From Acetobacteroides hydrogenigenes (GTDB lineage Bacteria; Bacteroidota; Bacteroidia; Bacteroidales; ZOR0009), in NCBI RefSeq assembly GCF_004340205.1, contig NZ_SLWB01000018.1, positions 20,150 through 84,149 of the forward strand: 64,000 bases of DNA. The letters run 5' to 3'. This document shows, piece after piece, positions 54,708 to 62,930 of the stretch. Below the pieces are notes generated by a model. It made no database searches. It was not told the DNA's origin and saw only the letters and a list, made by a program, of their open reading frames with translations. A program made the position numbers and the translations under genes. How positions within the stretch are numbered: position 1 is the stretch's first letter; the number at the start of each line of letters is the position of its first letter.

Positions 54708-55469
54708 CTACCCGTACAGCGTATCAACCTCCCAGCTAGCAGGATTGCCAGCAATGTAGCTGCGGATTTGCTGAAACGATTCCTCGTTACGGATAATATG
54801 GTCGTGAAAGCGCGTTTGCCAGGCAAAATCGGCATGGATCTTACGGGCATTAATGGTGCATGCCCGCTTATACTGGTTAATAATAACCCCCAACGTTCCA
54901 GATTCCCATTTGTCGTTTTTGCCGCCCGCTGAATGGGAATTACCCGTTCCATTATCAACGGAAACGTTTCGTGTAGAGACGCCCAACCTGGGCGTCTCGG
55001 GAACCAATTTGGGCGCATCTACATCCCTCCTTGCAATATCCGAATTCGACATTTTATTTAAAATGCCCGCGATGGAATTATCGGCAACGCTTACGATATT
55101 GTTAGGGCTTGGTGACGCGTTTGAGACGCCCAGGTTGCTAGAGACGCCCAGGTTGGGCGTCTCTACAGAACCCTCCTGCCTATTAATAACGATAATGCCA
55201 TGCACATGGTTGGGCATTACCACGTATTCGTCCAATAGCACAAACGGGAAATGTTTAGGTATCTCCTGCCAGCACCGTTTGGCAATCTCTCCTATTTCCG
55301 ATAGCTGCACTGCCGGTTGATCGTTATCCAAACCAGCGACAACCTCGCCAAAGTAGCGCTCGCGATGCGCCGTACAAATGGTGACAAAGTAGGCGGCATT
55401 CCAACCATAGTCCCAGCGTTGCATGCGGGCTGAAGGTATGCGATAGCTATCTCTAAATCGGTCTGCCAT
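54708..55469 (-). CDS. Second RAYT-like (Y1_Tnp) transposase
   Basis: 253 aa. IPSARMQRWDYGWNAAYFVT and ICTAHRERYFGEV at the N-terminus, HUH motif LLDEYVVMPNHVHGIIVINR (H88, H90), GVIINQYKRACTINARK, WQTRFHDHIIRNEESFQQIR and catalytic-Tyr region IRSYIAGNPASW (Y238). Between the HUH and Tyr regions is a ~85-residue low-complexity linker with ETPNLGVSSNLGVS and ETPRLGVSTRN. That linker is encoded by inverted repeats built on GAGACGCCCA. The linker is much longer than in standard family members, so repeat insertion has expanded it while keeping the frame. Confidence 0.9.
   Translation of the reverse strand: MADRFRDSYRIPSARMQRWDYGWNAAYFVTICTAHRERYFGEVVAGLDNDQPAVQLSEIGEIAKRCWQEIPKHFPFVLLDEYVVMPNHVHGIIVINRQEGSVETPNLGVSSNLGVSNASPSPNNIVSVADNSIAGILNKMSNSDIARRDVDAPKLVPETPRLGVSTRNVSVDNGTGNSHSAGGKNDKWESGTLGVIINQYKRACTINARKIHADFAWQTRFHDHIIRNEESFQQIRSYIAGNPASWEVDTLYG
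54976..54998. repeat. Palindrome inside the second RAYT gene
   Basis: 10-bp arms GAGACGCCCA/TGGGCGTCTC around 3 bases; encodes the ETPRLGVS segment (residues ~158-165) in frame. Same unit as at 55123-55163. Confidence 0.85.
55123..55163. repeat. Palindrome plus half-copy inside the second RAYT gene
   Basis: A half-unit (GAGACGCCCAGGTTG, 55123-55137) directly followed by a full palindrome GAGACGCCCA-GGT-TGGGCGTCTC (55141-55163); encodes ETPNLGVSSNLGVS in frame (residues ~103-116). Confidence 0.85.
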
Positions 55470-55561
55470 TGGCTGCAGCTATTATCAATATATTACTAGT
55501 CTACATAAGCGAATACTTCTTCTATGGTTCTATTGCTTTCCGCTACTGTTTGTATTTATCA

Positions 55562-55604
55562 GGCTAAAAGCCTCGTTAAACCAAGCGTAGCGAGGACGCT
55601 ACGC
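55562..55604. repeat. Hairpin pair downstream of the PD-(D/E)XK nuclease gene
   Basis: AGGCTAAAAGCCT at about 55562 and then GCGTAGCG/CGCTACGC (8-bp arms, 4-base loop) at 55585-55604. Could terminate the defence-island transcript or be another REP-like element. Confidence 0.55.
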
Positions 55605-55626
55605 ACAGCTAGAGCAACCCAATCAA

Positions 55627-56733
55627 TTATATGTCATTATTCTCATCTGTCCGCTTTTTATAATTCTCAACCCTAGTCAATAAGTCCGTTAATGATTTTG
55701 CTATAACTGAAAGGTCAACATCTGTTTCAAATCTTTCATAAATAAGTCTGTTATTTCTTTCATAATTTTCAAATGGTTTTGGCAAAAAATCATTGACTTT
55801 GCACATCGTATTAAAAATAAAGTCTGTTGATTGATTGTTGCGACCAAATAGTTGAATTTCCCATCCATTGATTCCAATATATGTGTCAATAGATACTTTA
55901 TATTTTGATTTAATTGTATAGTCATGCACTAATACCAATAATTTTGGTTCTTTATAAATCCATTGTTTATCAGCCAATGGAGCAAATTCATTTTTTGATA
56001 TTGTGTCGTTAAGTTGATATATTTTTTGATTTAGAGAATTTTTATATTCAATAAAACTATCAGTCAAATCTTGAATTGCTTCCGAATTGTTTTTAAAGAA
56101 TGTCCATAATACTTTATTTTCCATTGTCTTAGGAGTTAGGTTTTCTATTGATTTTATAAAGTCTGTAAAGTGGTTTATATAACTGATGTTAGAGTTTGAT
56201 AGATACTTTCCGATGTTATGCTTGATATTTTTGAAAAGGTGCTCATATGTAACATTTATAAAATCATTGATTTTTAACTTTTCAATATCTTCTTTGGATG
56301 TCAATTTGTTTAAAGATAAAACTATGCAAATAGGTTTTCTTGAATTATAACAGAATGATTCAACAGTTTTCATGTAGTCGTTTAAGTCATTATGTAAATG
56401 GTGAAATATTTTGTTTTCAATACCAACTGCATAATTTTCGGTTAATATAAGCAGGTCAAGCCTGTTATCTTTTATAGTCTTATATTCTCTGTAAACTTTA
56501 ATTTCTTCAAAGTCATTATCGAATTTAAAATCGGTGTCTATTAGTTTTAAAAGCGAACTAAGAACTAAATCTCTGAGTCCGTGGTCGTTGTTTGGGTTAA
56601 GATAAAACTGTAAAATGTTACTACAGACATTTTCATAATGTGGATATCCACAAATTTCCATAAACGTTTTAGTTCGCTTATACTGAGGAATTGATTTAAA
56701 ATTGAGCAGTAATTTAGTATAGTCTGTTTGCAC
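55627..56733 (-). CDS. PD-(D/E)XK nuclease-superfamily protein (PDDEXK_4-like)
   Basis: 368 aa, AT-rich. NVCSNILQFYLNPNNDHGLR at the N-terminus is typical of the group. Catalytic core: DNRLDLLILTENYAVGIENK (D ... E-x-K). The rest is helical with no other domain recognised. Members of this family are often orphan restriction-like or defence proteins. Here it is the downstream-most gene of an AT-rich block with Gabija-like genes. Low GC compared with the flanking housekeeping genes suggests horizontal acquisition. Confidence 0.8.
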   Translation of the reverse strand: MQTDYTKLLLNFKSIPQYKRTKTFMEICGYPHYENVCSNILQFYLNPNNDHGLRDLVLSSLLKLIDTDFKFDNDFEEIKVYREYKTIKDNRLDLLILTENYAVGIENKIFHHLHNDLNDYMKTVESFCYNSRKPICIVLSLNKLTSKEDIEKLKINDFINVTYEHLFKNIKHNIGKYLSNSNISYINHFTDFIKSIENLTPKTMENKVLWTFFKNNSEAIQDLTDSFIEYKNSLNQKIYQLNDTISKNEFAPLADKQWIYKEPKLLVLVHDYTIKSKYKVSIDTYIGINGWEIQLFGRNNQSTDFIFNTMCKVNDFLPKPFENYERNNRLIYERFETDVDLSVIAKSLTDLLTRVENYKKRTDENNDI

Positions 56734-56765
56734 TTTGTCGTCTTTTTAAAATGGCATATAATGGT

Positions 56766-56795
56766 GTTCGACTGAGGCTATAGCCTCAGTCGAAC
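56766..56795. repeat. Perfect 30-bp palindrome
   Basis: Arms GTTCGACTGAGGCTA and complement with no loop. It lies 32 bp upstream of the nuclease ATG and 19 bp downstream of the zinc-ribbon stop; may act as terminator between the two or as a mobile REP-like element. Confidence 0.8.
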
Positions 56796-56814
56796 GAGGA
56801 ACAACCCCAATAGT

Positions 56815-56955
56815 TTATCCAATTTTTACCCAATTGGAACCATGACACTTTGGACATGGAGGTAATGTGTCTGTGTTATCATCTAATGTGATAACTACGC
56901 CACATTTGGTACATTTATAAGTACCTTTCCCTGGTTTTTGACCTGTTGATGGCAT
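56815..56955 (-). CDS. 46-aa zinc-ribbon protein
   Basis: ATG at 56955, stop at 56815-56817. MPSTGQKPGKGTYKCTKCGV then VITLDDNTDTLPPCPKCHGS and NWVKIG. Two CxxC pairs (C15/C18 and C34/C37) make a rubredoxin-like zinc ribbon with a Gly-rich start. Similar small proteins occur across bacteria, function unknown. It lies within the AT-rich defence block, 119 bp after the SH3 gene. Confidence 0.85.
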   Translation of the reverse strand: MPSTGQKPGKGTYKCTKCGVVITLDDNTDTLPPCPKCHGSNWVKIG

Positions 56956-57074
56956 AAGTTAATAGGTTAGTAATTATTACCATGCTTTCAACTTAAAGGA
57001 CTGAAAGCATATCCTTATCAAAATCTCCACACCTTAGAACTGAATCTAAAGAATGTATTAAAGTAAAAATTATT

Positions 57075-57536
57075 TTATAGCCATTTTCTTACTCCACCAT
57101 GATGAGAGCATGTGCCTCTTCTGCTGTTGCTAAAGCTGTAGGTTCCATCGTTACAAACAGCAGTTGCACCTGCAGGTACAGTATTATAGTATGTTGGCGA
57201 TTGAACCTTGTTTCCCTTTGAATTCTTGTAGTACTTTACTTCTGTACTACCATAGGTATTGCTGTAATTATACCGTTTTGACGAAGTGGATATGCTTTTT
57301 AAAAATGAATTACTAACGTATCCCGTATTACCGTTATAGGATATTTTAGTCCAATTTTCAGATTCAATGGAATCTTGAACAATAGTTACTGTGATACCCT
57401 TAGGTATTATACATATCTTATTTTCACTTACCCCAGGTGTTGTCCTAAAATTTACATTACCAGTTGTTACCATTATTTGACCAAACGAACAGATGGTCAA
57501 GAAAAGTAAGCCTAAAAGAAGGATGAATCTTTTCAT
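57075..57536 (-). CDS. Secreted SH3-domain / DUF3761 protein
   Basis: 153 aa. Signal peptide MKRFILLLGLLFLTICSFGQ, a bacterial SH3 domain (VTTGNVNFRTTPGVSENKIC to GNTGYVSNSFLK), then a DUF3761 C-terminus (TAVCNDGTYSFSNSRRGTCS and HHGGVRKWL). Possible cell-wall binding or regulation. 28 bp after the exonuclease gene; whether it belongs to the defence module is unclear. Confidence 0.82.
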   Translation of the reverse strand: MKRFILLLGLLFLTICSFGQIMVTTGNVNFRTTPGVSENKICIIPKGITVTIVQDSIESENWTKISYNGNTGYVSNSFLKSISTSSKRYNYSNTYGSTEVKYYKNSKGNKVQSPTYYNTVPAGATAVCNDGTYSFSNSRRGTCSHHGGVRKWL

Positions 57537-57564
57537 GTTTGTCTATTAAATAGTTAAAAGGAGA

Positions 57565-58134
57565 CTATATCTTCCCAATTCTTTTAAGTTCCCAGAAACA
57601 TTTTGCAGTAGCATTTATATCGGCTGCTGCATTATGTGCTTCTTCAAATTCTGTTCGGAATAACTTGTAATGTAGTTCAGACAGCTTAGGCCACTTATAA
57701 CCATAAGGGCCATTAATAGCACAAAAATTTGTAGTGCTTTGCATTGTACAGATTTTATGTTTAGCTGGTATAGAGTTATGCATACCCGCTCTTAAAAATT
57801 CTGCGCCTACAATCTTTTCGTCGAAACTCATGTTGTGTGCAACAAGTACTTCAGATTGGCTGATTAGATCCTGAAAAGTAAGCAGCACAGAAGATAATGG
57901 TTGTCCTTCACGAAGTGCTCGTTCTGTAGTGATTCGATGAATACTCGATGCATCAACAGGAATTGTAAATCCTTCAGGTTTTATTATAAAATCTCCGCCT
58001 TCAATTTTATTCCCTGCTTTATCGTAAAGCAAAAATGCTAACTGAACGAGCCTAGGCCAATTGTTCAAATCCGTTACAGGTGCTTTCCAGTTTCTTGGTA
58101 ATCCAGTTGTTTCTGTGTCGAAGAAAAGGTACAT
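57565..58134 (-). CDS. DEDDh 3'-5' exonuclease (DnaQ-like)
   Basis: 189 aa. Exo I MYLFFDTETTGLPRNWKAPV, Exo II VLVAHNMSFDEKIVGAEFLR, Exo III FEEAHNAAADINATAKCFWE (the HxxxxD set). DnaQ-type fold without a polymerase domain. Downstream of gajB by 106 bp on the same strand, so it may be co-expressed with the Gabija-like genes. The association is worth testing. Confidence 0.9.
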   Translation of the reverse strand: MYLFFDTETTGLPRNWKAPVTDLNNWPRLVQLAFLLYDKAGNKIEGGDFIIKPEGFTIPVDASSIHRITTERALREGQPLSSVLLTFQDLISQSEVLVAHNMSFDEKIVGAEFLRAGMHNSIPAKHKICTMQSTTNFCAINGPYGYKWPKLSELHYKLFRTEFEEAHNAAADINATAKCFWELKRIGKI

Positions 58135-58240
58135 AGTGTTTCTTTTTTATTAGTTGTTGAAATGTTATTGTACAAAACTTGGGTTTGATAATATTACTTT
58201 AAGTGGGTCTGTATTCTTAGTTTGTATTTGAAAGATATGT

Positions 58241-59932
58241 TTACACATCCTCTATACTAAACACGCCCTCTAATTTTTTTCTCGTTTTTAGATCAAGACT
58301 TGGTGTTGAAATAAAAAGACGTTCTCTCGCTCTACTCAAAGCAACATAGGCAATTCGATGTTCTTCGTCTACTTGTAAGTTTGGTGAATTAAGAAAGTCC
58401 AAATCCTTTTCGTCATTTACGAGCAATAACACATTATTAAATTCATCACCCTTTGCATTATGAATTGTTCTATGAGAACTCAAGTCTTCATGTACGCGCA
58501 CACATAATGCTAAGTCCTGATAACTATGGTTTTCGTAGAATGTTTTTGCACCACCTTTTGATAAGTTTGAAATATCACTAAATCGTTCTCTTTTTAAAAA
58601 TGAATGAAAATTCAACAATGACATTCCTTTAAACACATCATAGCGTTCCATCAAAAAGTGTAGATCGTTTAATGCTTTCTTTTTCCTATCCTCCTTATCA
58701 CGAACATTTCTTTTATAAATCGCCATCAATTCCTTGATAGCATCCTTGAATTTACGTTCTCTAGCCATTTCAACACCTTTTACACAAGAACTTATGACTA
58801 ACCGACGTTCGGTATTGGTATCTTGGGTCTGAAGTTCATTAAACAATTTATTATTCAATTGCCCCCCATTGTAATGTTGCTTCATAGCATTGGCTGTGAT
58901 ATTATTTCTAGATAAAGTAATAACATTCTCTTGCGAAGAATAAACTTGTGCTTGTGTATATGCAACGATACGATCGCCGCATAATATTTTTGGTAATTCT
59001 CCTTGCTTATTCCTAAACGGTTTTTGCTCCAAATCTTTTCTCACTAATTTCAATGCATTAATGATACTATTTGTACTTCTACGATTTTGAATCATTTCGT
59101 AAGATTGCATTCCATTTAATGTAAAACTTGAGAACTGAGAAGGATCAGCCCCTTGAAATCCATAAATTGACTGAGCAATATCACCTATAATGCCAATAGT
59201 AGTCTCTCTTTCTCCAATCTTTTGTATAATATTAACCTGTATAGGATTACTATCCTGAAATTCATCAATAAAGAAGTAGGGAAACTTGGCTCTTAAGACT
59301 TCCAATACAAAAGGAAACTTATGAATAATCTTATAACTAAAAAAGAGAACATCATCATGATGAATAATTCCTCTTTCCCATGTCATAAGTTTGTATTCAA
59401 AATATGAATCGTTTTTTATTGAATATTTACCAGCCTTAAATGGACGATCAGTTTTACAAATCAGATCCATATTTGAATCATATTTCCATTTTAAATTGCT
59501 AAATGCATCATGAACAACATTGTATTCACTTATTGTAAACTGCCGTGTCTTCTTTTTCCATTCTTCTAAAAATGAATAATTTGAAAGTATTGTATCATCA
59601 TGTCCATCCATTATTTCAATATTCAAACCATACTCATCTGCAATAAATACAGCATAAGGCTTTACTATATGCTTGTAAAGAAAACTATGTATAGTTGAAA
59701 CTTCAACATGATCGGAATAGTTACCCAATCTGTCTAATATTGTTTCTACTGCTACATTGGTATATGTTATACAGGCTATCTTTCTTGTTTTACTCAGCCG
59801 TTTTGAATTGTGCAGTACATTTTTAATATGCTGCACCAGCCAATGGGTTTTCCCAGCACCAGGCCCTGCAGAGACCTTAAAATGTTGTTCTATGTTAGAA
59901 ACTATATGATTTGAATCTATTTGCATATCCAT
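58241..59932 (-). CDS. gajB: UvrD/Rep-like helicase, GajB-like component of a Gabija system
   Basis: 563 aa SF1 helicase. Walker A FKVSAGPGAGKTHWLVQHI, motif Ia ACITYTNVAVETIL, DExQ box PYFFIDEFQDSNPIQVNIIQ, motif III IGIIGDIAQSIYGFQGADPS, motif V TIHNAKGDEFNNVLLLVND, motif VI IAYVALSRARERLFIS. Its start overlaps the end of the OLD-nuclease gene by 16 bp (ATG at 59932; a later ATG at 59926 is possible). This is the Gabija gene pair: the nuclease is regulated by nucleotides and the helicase senses DNA intermediates. Length is a little above the classic GajB (~494 aa in Bacillus cereus). Confidence 0.88.
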   Translation of the reverse strand: MDMQIDSNHIVSNIEQHFKVSAGPGAGKTHWLVQHIKNVLHNSKRLSKTRKIACITYTNVAVETILDRLGNYSDHVEVSTIHSFLYKHIVKPYAVFIADEYGLNIEIMDGHDDTILSNYSFLEEWKKKTRQFTISEYNVVHDAFSNLKWKYDSNMDLICKTDRPFKAGKYSIKNDSYFEYKLMTWERGIIHHDDVLFFSYKIIHKFPFVLEVLRAKFPYFFIDEFQDSNPIQVNIIQKIGERETTIGIIGDIAQSIYGFQGADPSQFSSFTLNGMQSYEMIQNRRSTNSIINALKLVRKDLEQKPFRNKQGELPKILCGDRIVAYTQAQVYSSQENVITLSRNNITANAMKQHYNGGQLNNKLFNELQTQDTNTERRLVISSCVKGVEMARERKFKDAIKELMAIYKRNVRDKEDRKKKALNDLHFLMERYDVFKGMSLLNFHSFLKRERFSDISNLSKGGAKTFYENHSYQDLALCVRVHEDLSSHRTIHNAKGDEFNNVLLLVNDEKDLDFLNSPNLQVDEEHRIAYVALSRARERLFISTPSLDLKTRKKLEGVFSIEDV

Positions 59933-62076
59933 TCTATAGCCTCCTTGATATAAGTTGGTACTTCAAATGGTATATAAGATTCCTTACCATAGTTATCTAA
60001 ATTCTCTTCTAGAGCAAATGCCAATTCTAAGGCATTTTCTCCTTTTCCTACTGAATTTAGGTATCGAGAGGCGATGATTGCTTTTTTCTTATCATCGTCA
60101 GATGCCCAGTTACAGATTTTTACACCTTCTTCAATTCTTACATTTTGTGTATTGGGATTCTCTGTTGTTCCTTTCGGAAGTTTATCAAGAAAGTCTGCTA
60201 CAGATTTTGTCGAATCTTCAAACCATCCCATTAATTCTTTAATCTCTTTACTATTAGATGTTGATTCTGTTACTAAACCTTTGAATGTAGGATTAAAGGT
60301 TACCAAATCATATTCAAAGGTTTTTCCTTTCAATTCATCTTGGCTAAAGAATCTTATATTAGGATGCTTATTATAAGAATCAATGAGCAATGAAGCATGA
60401 TTACTATACTCGTAGGAACTATTATCCTGATTTGTTTCAAAAGTATAGCATTTCATAGTTGTTGAACCTTTGCCACTTTTCAATTTACGGACAGGATCAC
60501 GATCTGTCAAACATGCAATTTTCTTATTTATTGTATGCTGATTATTTGAATCAAATAAGTAGAGGAAATGATTAAAATAACGACCTCCTACATTAATTAC
60601 AGCAACATGATTATCTTCTAGGTTAACAGGTTGATAAACTTCACTTGCGTCATGGGATGTTTGATCGTACTCACTTTTTCTTTGTAAATCATAATATCTT
60701 GCAAAGATTGAAAGTAATAGTTGCTCTGCTAATCCTTCCACTAGTATAACCTTTTGGGCAAAAAGCATATCCGACTTAGTTGCATCCAAAAATCGTTGGA
60801 CATACTTTTTACTTTTATTATCGGGTGGAAAAACAAGACGAGGATAACCTACATGAGTTTCTCCGTTTTCTTGATGAAGACAAACTATTTCATCAAGAGA
60901 AACAGCAGAAGTAATATGCGTGGAATGTGTAGTTACAAAAATCTGTCTCGCTTTATTTCTATCTTCTTTTAAGAATTTTAAAAACTTATACTGCATTGCA
61001 GGATGTAAATGTGCTTCAGGCTCTTCAATAGCCAATGTTGCAAATACTTTAGCATTACTTCCCATATAGGCTCCATCTGCATCAACCTGCATTTTTGCCA
61101 GCAGTAGCGACATGAAAATAAGGTTGTTATAACCCAATCCGTTATGCGTAGCAGGTATGGTTAAATCAATACCCGTAGTATACTTAATTATCAACTGCAA
61201 AGAAGAAAACATCTCTATCTCGGAAATACTTCCATCAAAATCTGGCTCTGCATTGTTGAAAGATGCACCAGTATCCTTAGCATACGATAGTATTTGATCC
61301 TTGCCGCCAGACATACGTTCTTGCAGTTCAGATATCGCACTACCAGCAATACATGCAAATTTTTCTTGTCTCGCTCTTATTTCTTCCTTTCTTCTTAGTT
61401 GCTCTTCATTTCCTTGTGTATTAATATCTGCTTTTAAATCGTAATCAAGAAAAAATTGGAATACATTTCGTAATAGTGTATTCTTTCCGGTCAGCATATC
61501 TCTTTCTACATCGCGAATTGCATCCAAGAATTGAAAATCGAATTTTTGTAATGATTCTGCGTCTGCCTGACTTCTGTTTTTTAGATCACCTCCAAATATT
61601 TTATAAGTATATAAGCGAATAAAACTTCTTCGAATTGTTTTCCAAGCTAACTCTTTTGCTTTACCTTTATTTGTCTCTGTTATTCTCTCCAGTTCTTCAA
61701 TATATTTCTCTCGTTCCTGTTCAGGAAGAAAGAATTCATAAGTAAGCTGTGCCTCATAGGAGGCATCTAACTTTGTCAGCCAGTTTCCTATTGTTGCAAG
61801 ATCATCAGGTTCCTCTTTTTCTCCTTTACTTATTGTAAGTTGAATCGAAATTTTCGGGGGTTTAGCCTTTAATTCATCAAATGTTACATTTTTATGAAAA
61901 TCATCTACATCTAATCTACGTGATCTATTGCTGTCTAAGACTAAAGAAATAGCCCTTAGAAGGTTAGATTTTCCTGCATTATTGTGTCCAATAATCACAT
62001 TCACTCCCTCTCTAAATTCAATCTCCTGTGATTTAAAATTACGGAATGAGTCAATTTTAATTTTTGATATATACAT
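59917..62076 (-). CDS. gajA: OLD-family ATP-dependent endonuclease with TOPRIM, GajA-like
   Basis: 719 aa, longer than B. cereus GajA (~578). N-terminal ABC-type ATPase: YISKIKIDSFRNFKSQEIEF, Walker A VNVIIGHNNAGKSNLLRAIS, Walker B LAIEEPEAHLHPAMQYKFLK, VTTHSTHITSAVSL. C-terminal TOPRIM: KVILVEGLAEQLLLSIFARY and ACLTDRDPVRKL (Glu and DxD). A ~120-residue helical region separates the two, and the C-terminal ~150 residues extend beyond TOPRIM. Cuts DNA at specific sites when nucleotide levels fall in infected cells (family knowledge). Composition is AT-rich versus the rest of the chromosome. Confidence 0.9.
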   Translation of the reverse strand: MYISKIKIDSFRNFKSQEIEFREGVNVIIGHNNAGKSNLLRAISLVLDSNRSRRLDVDDFHKNVTFDELKAKPPKISIQLTISKGEKEEPDDLATIGNWLTKLDASYEAQLTYEFFLPEQEREKYIEELERITETNKGKAKELAWKTIRRSFIRLYTYKIFGGDLKNRSQADAESLQKFDFQFLDAIRDVERDMLTGKNTLLRNVFQFFLDYDLKADINTQGNEEQLRRKEEIRARQEKFACIAGSAISELQERMSGGKDQILSYAKDTGASFNNAEPDFDGSISEIEMFSSLQLIIKYTTGIDLTIPATHNGLGYNNLIFMSLLLAKMQVDADGAYMGSNAKVFATLAIEEPEAHLHPAMQYKFLKFLKEDRNKARQIFVTTHSTHITSAVSLDEIVCLHQENGETHVGYPRLVFPPDNKSKKYVQRFLDATKSDMLFAQKVILVEGLAEQLLLSIFARYYDLQRKSEYDQTSHDASEVYQPVNLEDNHVAVINVGGRYFNHFLYLFDSNNQHTINKKIACLTDRDPVRKLKSGKGSTTMKCYTFETNQDNSSYEYSNHASLLIDSYNKHPNIRFFSQDELKGKTFEYDLVTFNPTFKGLVTESTSNSKEIKELMGWFEDSTKSVADFLDKLPKGTTENPNTQNVRIEEGVKICNWASDDDKKKAIIASRYLNSVGKGENALELAFALEENLDNYGKESYIPFEVPTYIKEAIEWICK

Positions 62077-62671
62077 TGTGTTGTGTTTAACGAAATGATA
62101 AGAGTGCTATTCTTCTATTTGTTACGCTTGCAATCGTTCTTTAATAATTCGTAAACCTCCATCCCGAATAGGATGCCAATGAAATACCAGTTACCATAAT
62201 ATTTACCTAAAGGTTTACGATTTAAAATAGATGGGCGAAATGTAGCTAAAATACGCTACGGTTGTACGGCAAAGGTTAAATATTTCGGTAACTGTAGCCG
62301 TTAGGTTAACGGGTAGCCATGATGGGGTGCTGGGCGCCGCCCCTTCGTTTACGGGTAGATGTTCTACCGCTACGGGCTACCTTGGCGTGGCTACGGGTCG
62401 GCCCGCAGCTTCGTGGGGATATAAAACAGCTATTCGACTAGCTATTAACCGCTAAAGCATGCATCTTTTACTTCGAAAGATGCATCTAAAGATCGTTCAG
62501 ATGCATCTGTTACTTCGAAAGATGCATCTAAAGATTGCTCAGATGCATCTGTAGCTGGTTCGGATAGAAACAAATGTGCTTTACCAGTTAAATCCAAAAC
62601 ATTAGTTAACAGCGCATTTAAGCCAATAGGCAACGCCTCGCAGCGAGGAGTCTACCCGCGTTGCGGCTAAA
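62077..62671. other. Intergenic region upstream of gajA with structured GC-rich sequence
   Basis: 595 bp without a supportable gene. 62240-62420 is GC-rich with repeated ACGGGTAG, GGGCTACC and CTACGG motifs and a strong hairpin (GGGGTGCTGGGCGCCGCCCC, 62315-62334); it resembles dispersed REP-like sequence. Then the phased array C at 62458-62562. A 62-aa minus frame across it (62445-62633) merely translates the repeats and is not called. Confidence 0.55.
62458..62562. repeat. 21-bp phased repeat array, GATGCATCT core (array C)
   Basis: Five copies of [CG]ATGCATCT start at 62458, 62479, 62500, 62521 and 62542: exactly 21 bp apart. Each core is followed by 12 bp. The 12-mers alternate in similarity (TTACTTCGAAA-like and AAAGATCGTTCA-like), so a 42-bp unit is also duplicated. 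Core is a self-complementary ATGCAT. Period 21 keeps frame and translates to xxxxDAS heptads in several frames, but no start or family supports coding. Confidence 0.85.
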
Positions 62672-62833
62672 ATGTCGATGAACGAGATTATCCGTAAGGC
62701 CAAGGAGCTGCTCACCGATCAGATCGACCATCAAATGGAGCTTATGCGCCGCCGCGAGCCCGAGTTCTACAACGCCTACCAGTCGGCCCGTAAGATTATT
62801 GACATCGGCGTACGCCACGAAAGCAAGGAGTAA
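62672..62833 (+). CDS. Small acidic/basic helical protein, function unknown (53 aa)
   Basis: Begins MSMNEIIRKAKELLTDQIDH and ends ARKIIDIGVRHESKE; entirely helical and amphipathic. Codon choice is GC-rich at third positions. It is followed 34 bp later by a Rho-independent terminator in the same direction, which supports expression. Upstream the frame stays open but without a start codon from 62630 (TPRSEESTRVAAKMS), so it may be the tail of a longer, broken gene. No family recognised. Confidence 0.6.
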   Translation: MSMNEIIRKAKELLTDQIDHQMELMRRREPEFYNAYQSARKIIDIGVRHESKE

Positions 62834-62867
62834 CACCACGAGCCAACCGCTCGCAAACATACGAAAA

Positions 62868-62892
62868 GGCAGCCCCTAGGGCTGCCTTTTTT
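62868..62892 (+). terminator. Rho-independent terminator
   Basis: GGCAGCCC-CTA-GGGCTGCC stem (8 bp, 3-base loop) preceded by A4 and followed by T6. Clear plus-direction terminator for the 53-aa gene; also usable in reverse for the AhpD-like gene. Confidence 0.85.
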
Positions 62893-62930
62893 GCGTTCCA
62901 TAATTCGTTGGAATAGCCGAAGGCTAGCGG

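Noticed and set aside
58060..58085. GTTCAAATCC, resembling a tRNA T-loop
   Set aside because: It lies inside the exonuclease coding sequence and has no cloverleaf around it; no tRNA or rRNA genes were found in the window.
62445..62633. 62-aa minus-strand ORF with xDAS heptads
   Set aside because: Translation of the 21-bp phased array, no start context or family.
62618..62860. 80-aa minus-strand ORF
   Set aside because: Opposite strand of the 53-aa plus-strand ORF, which has better codon pattern and its own terminator.
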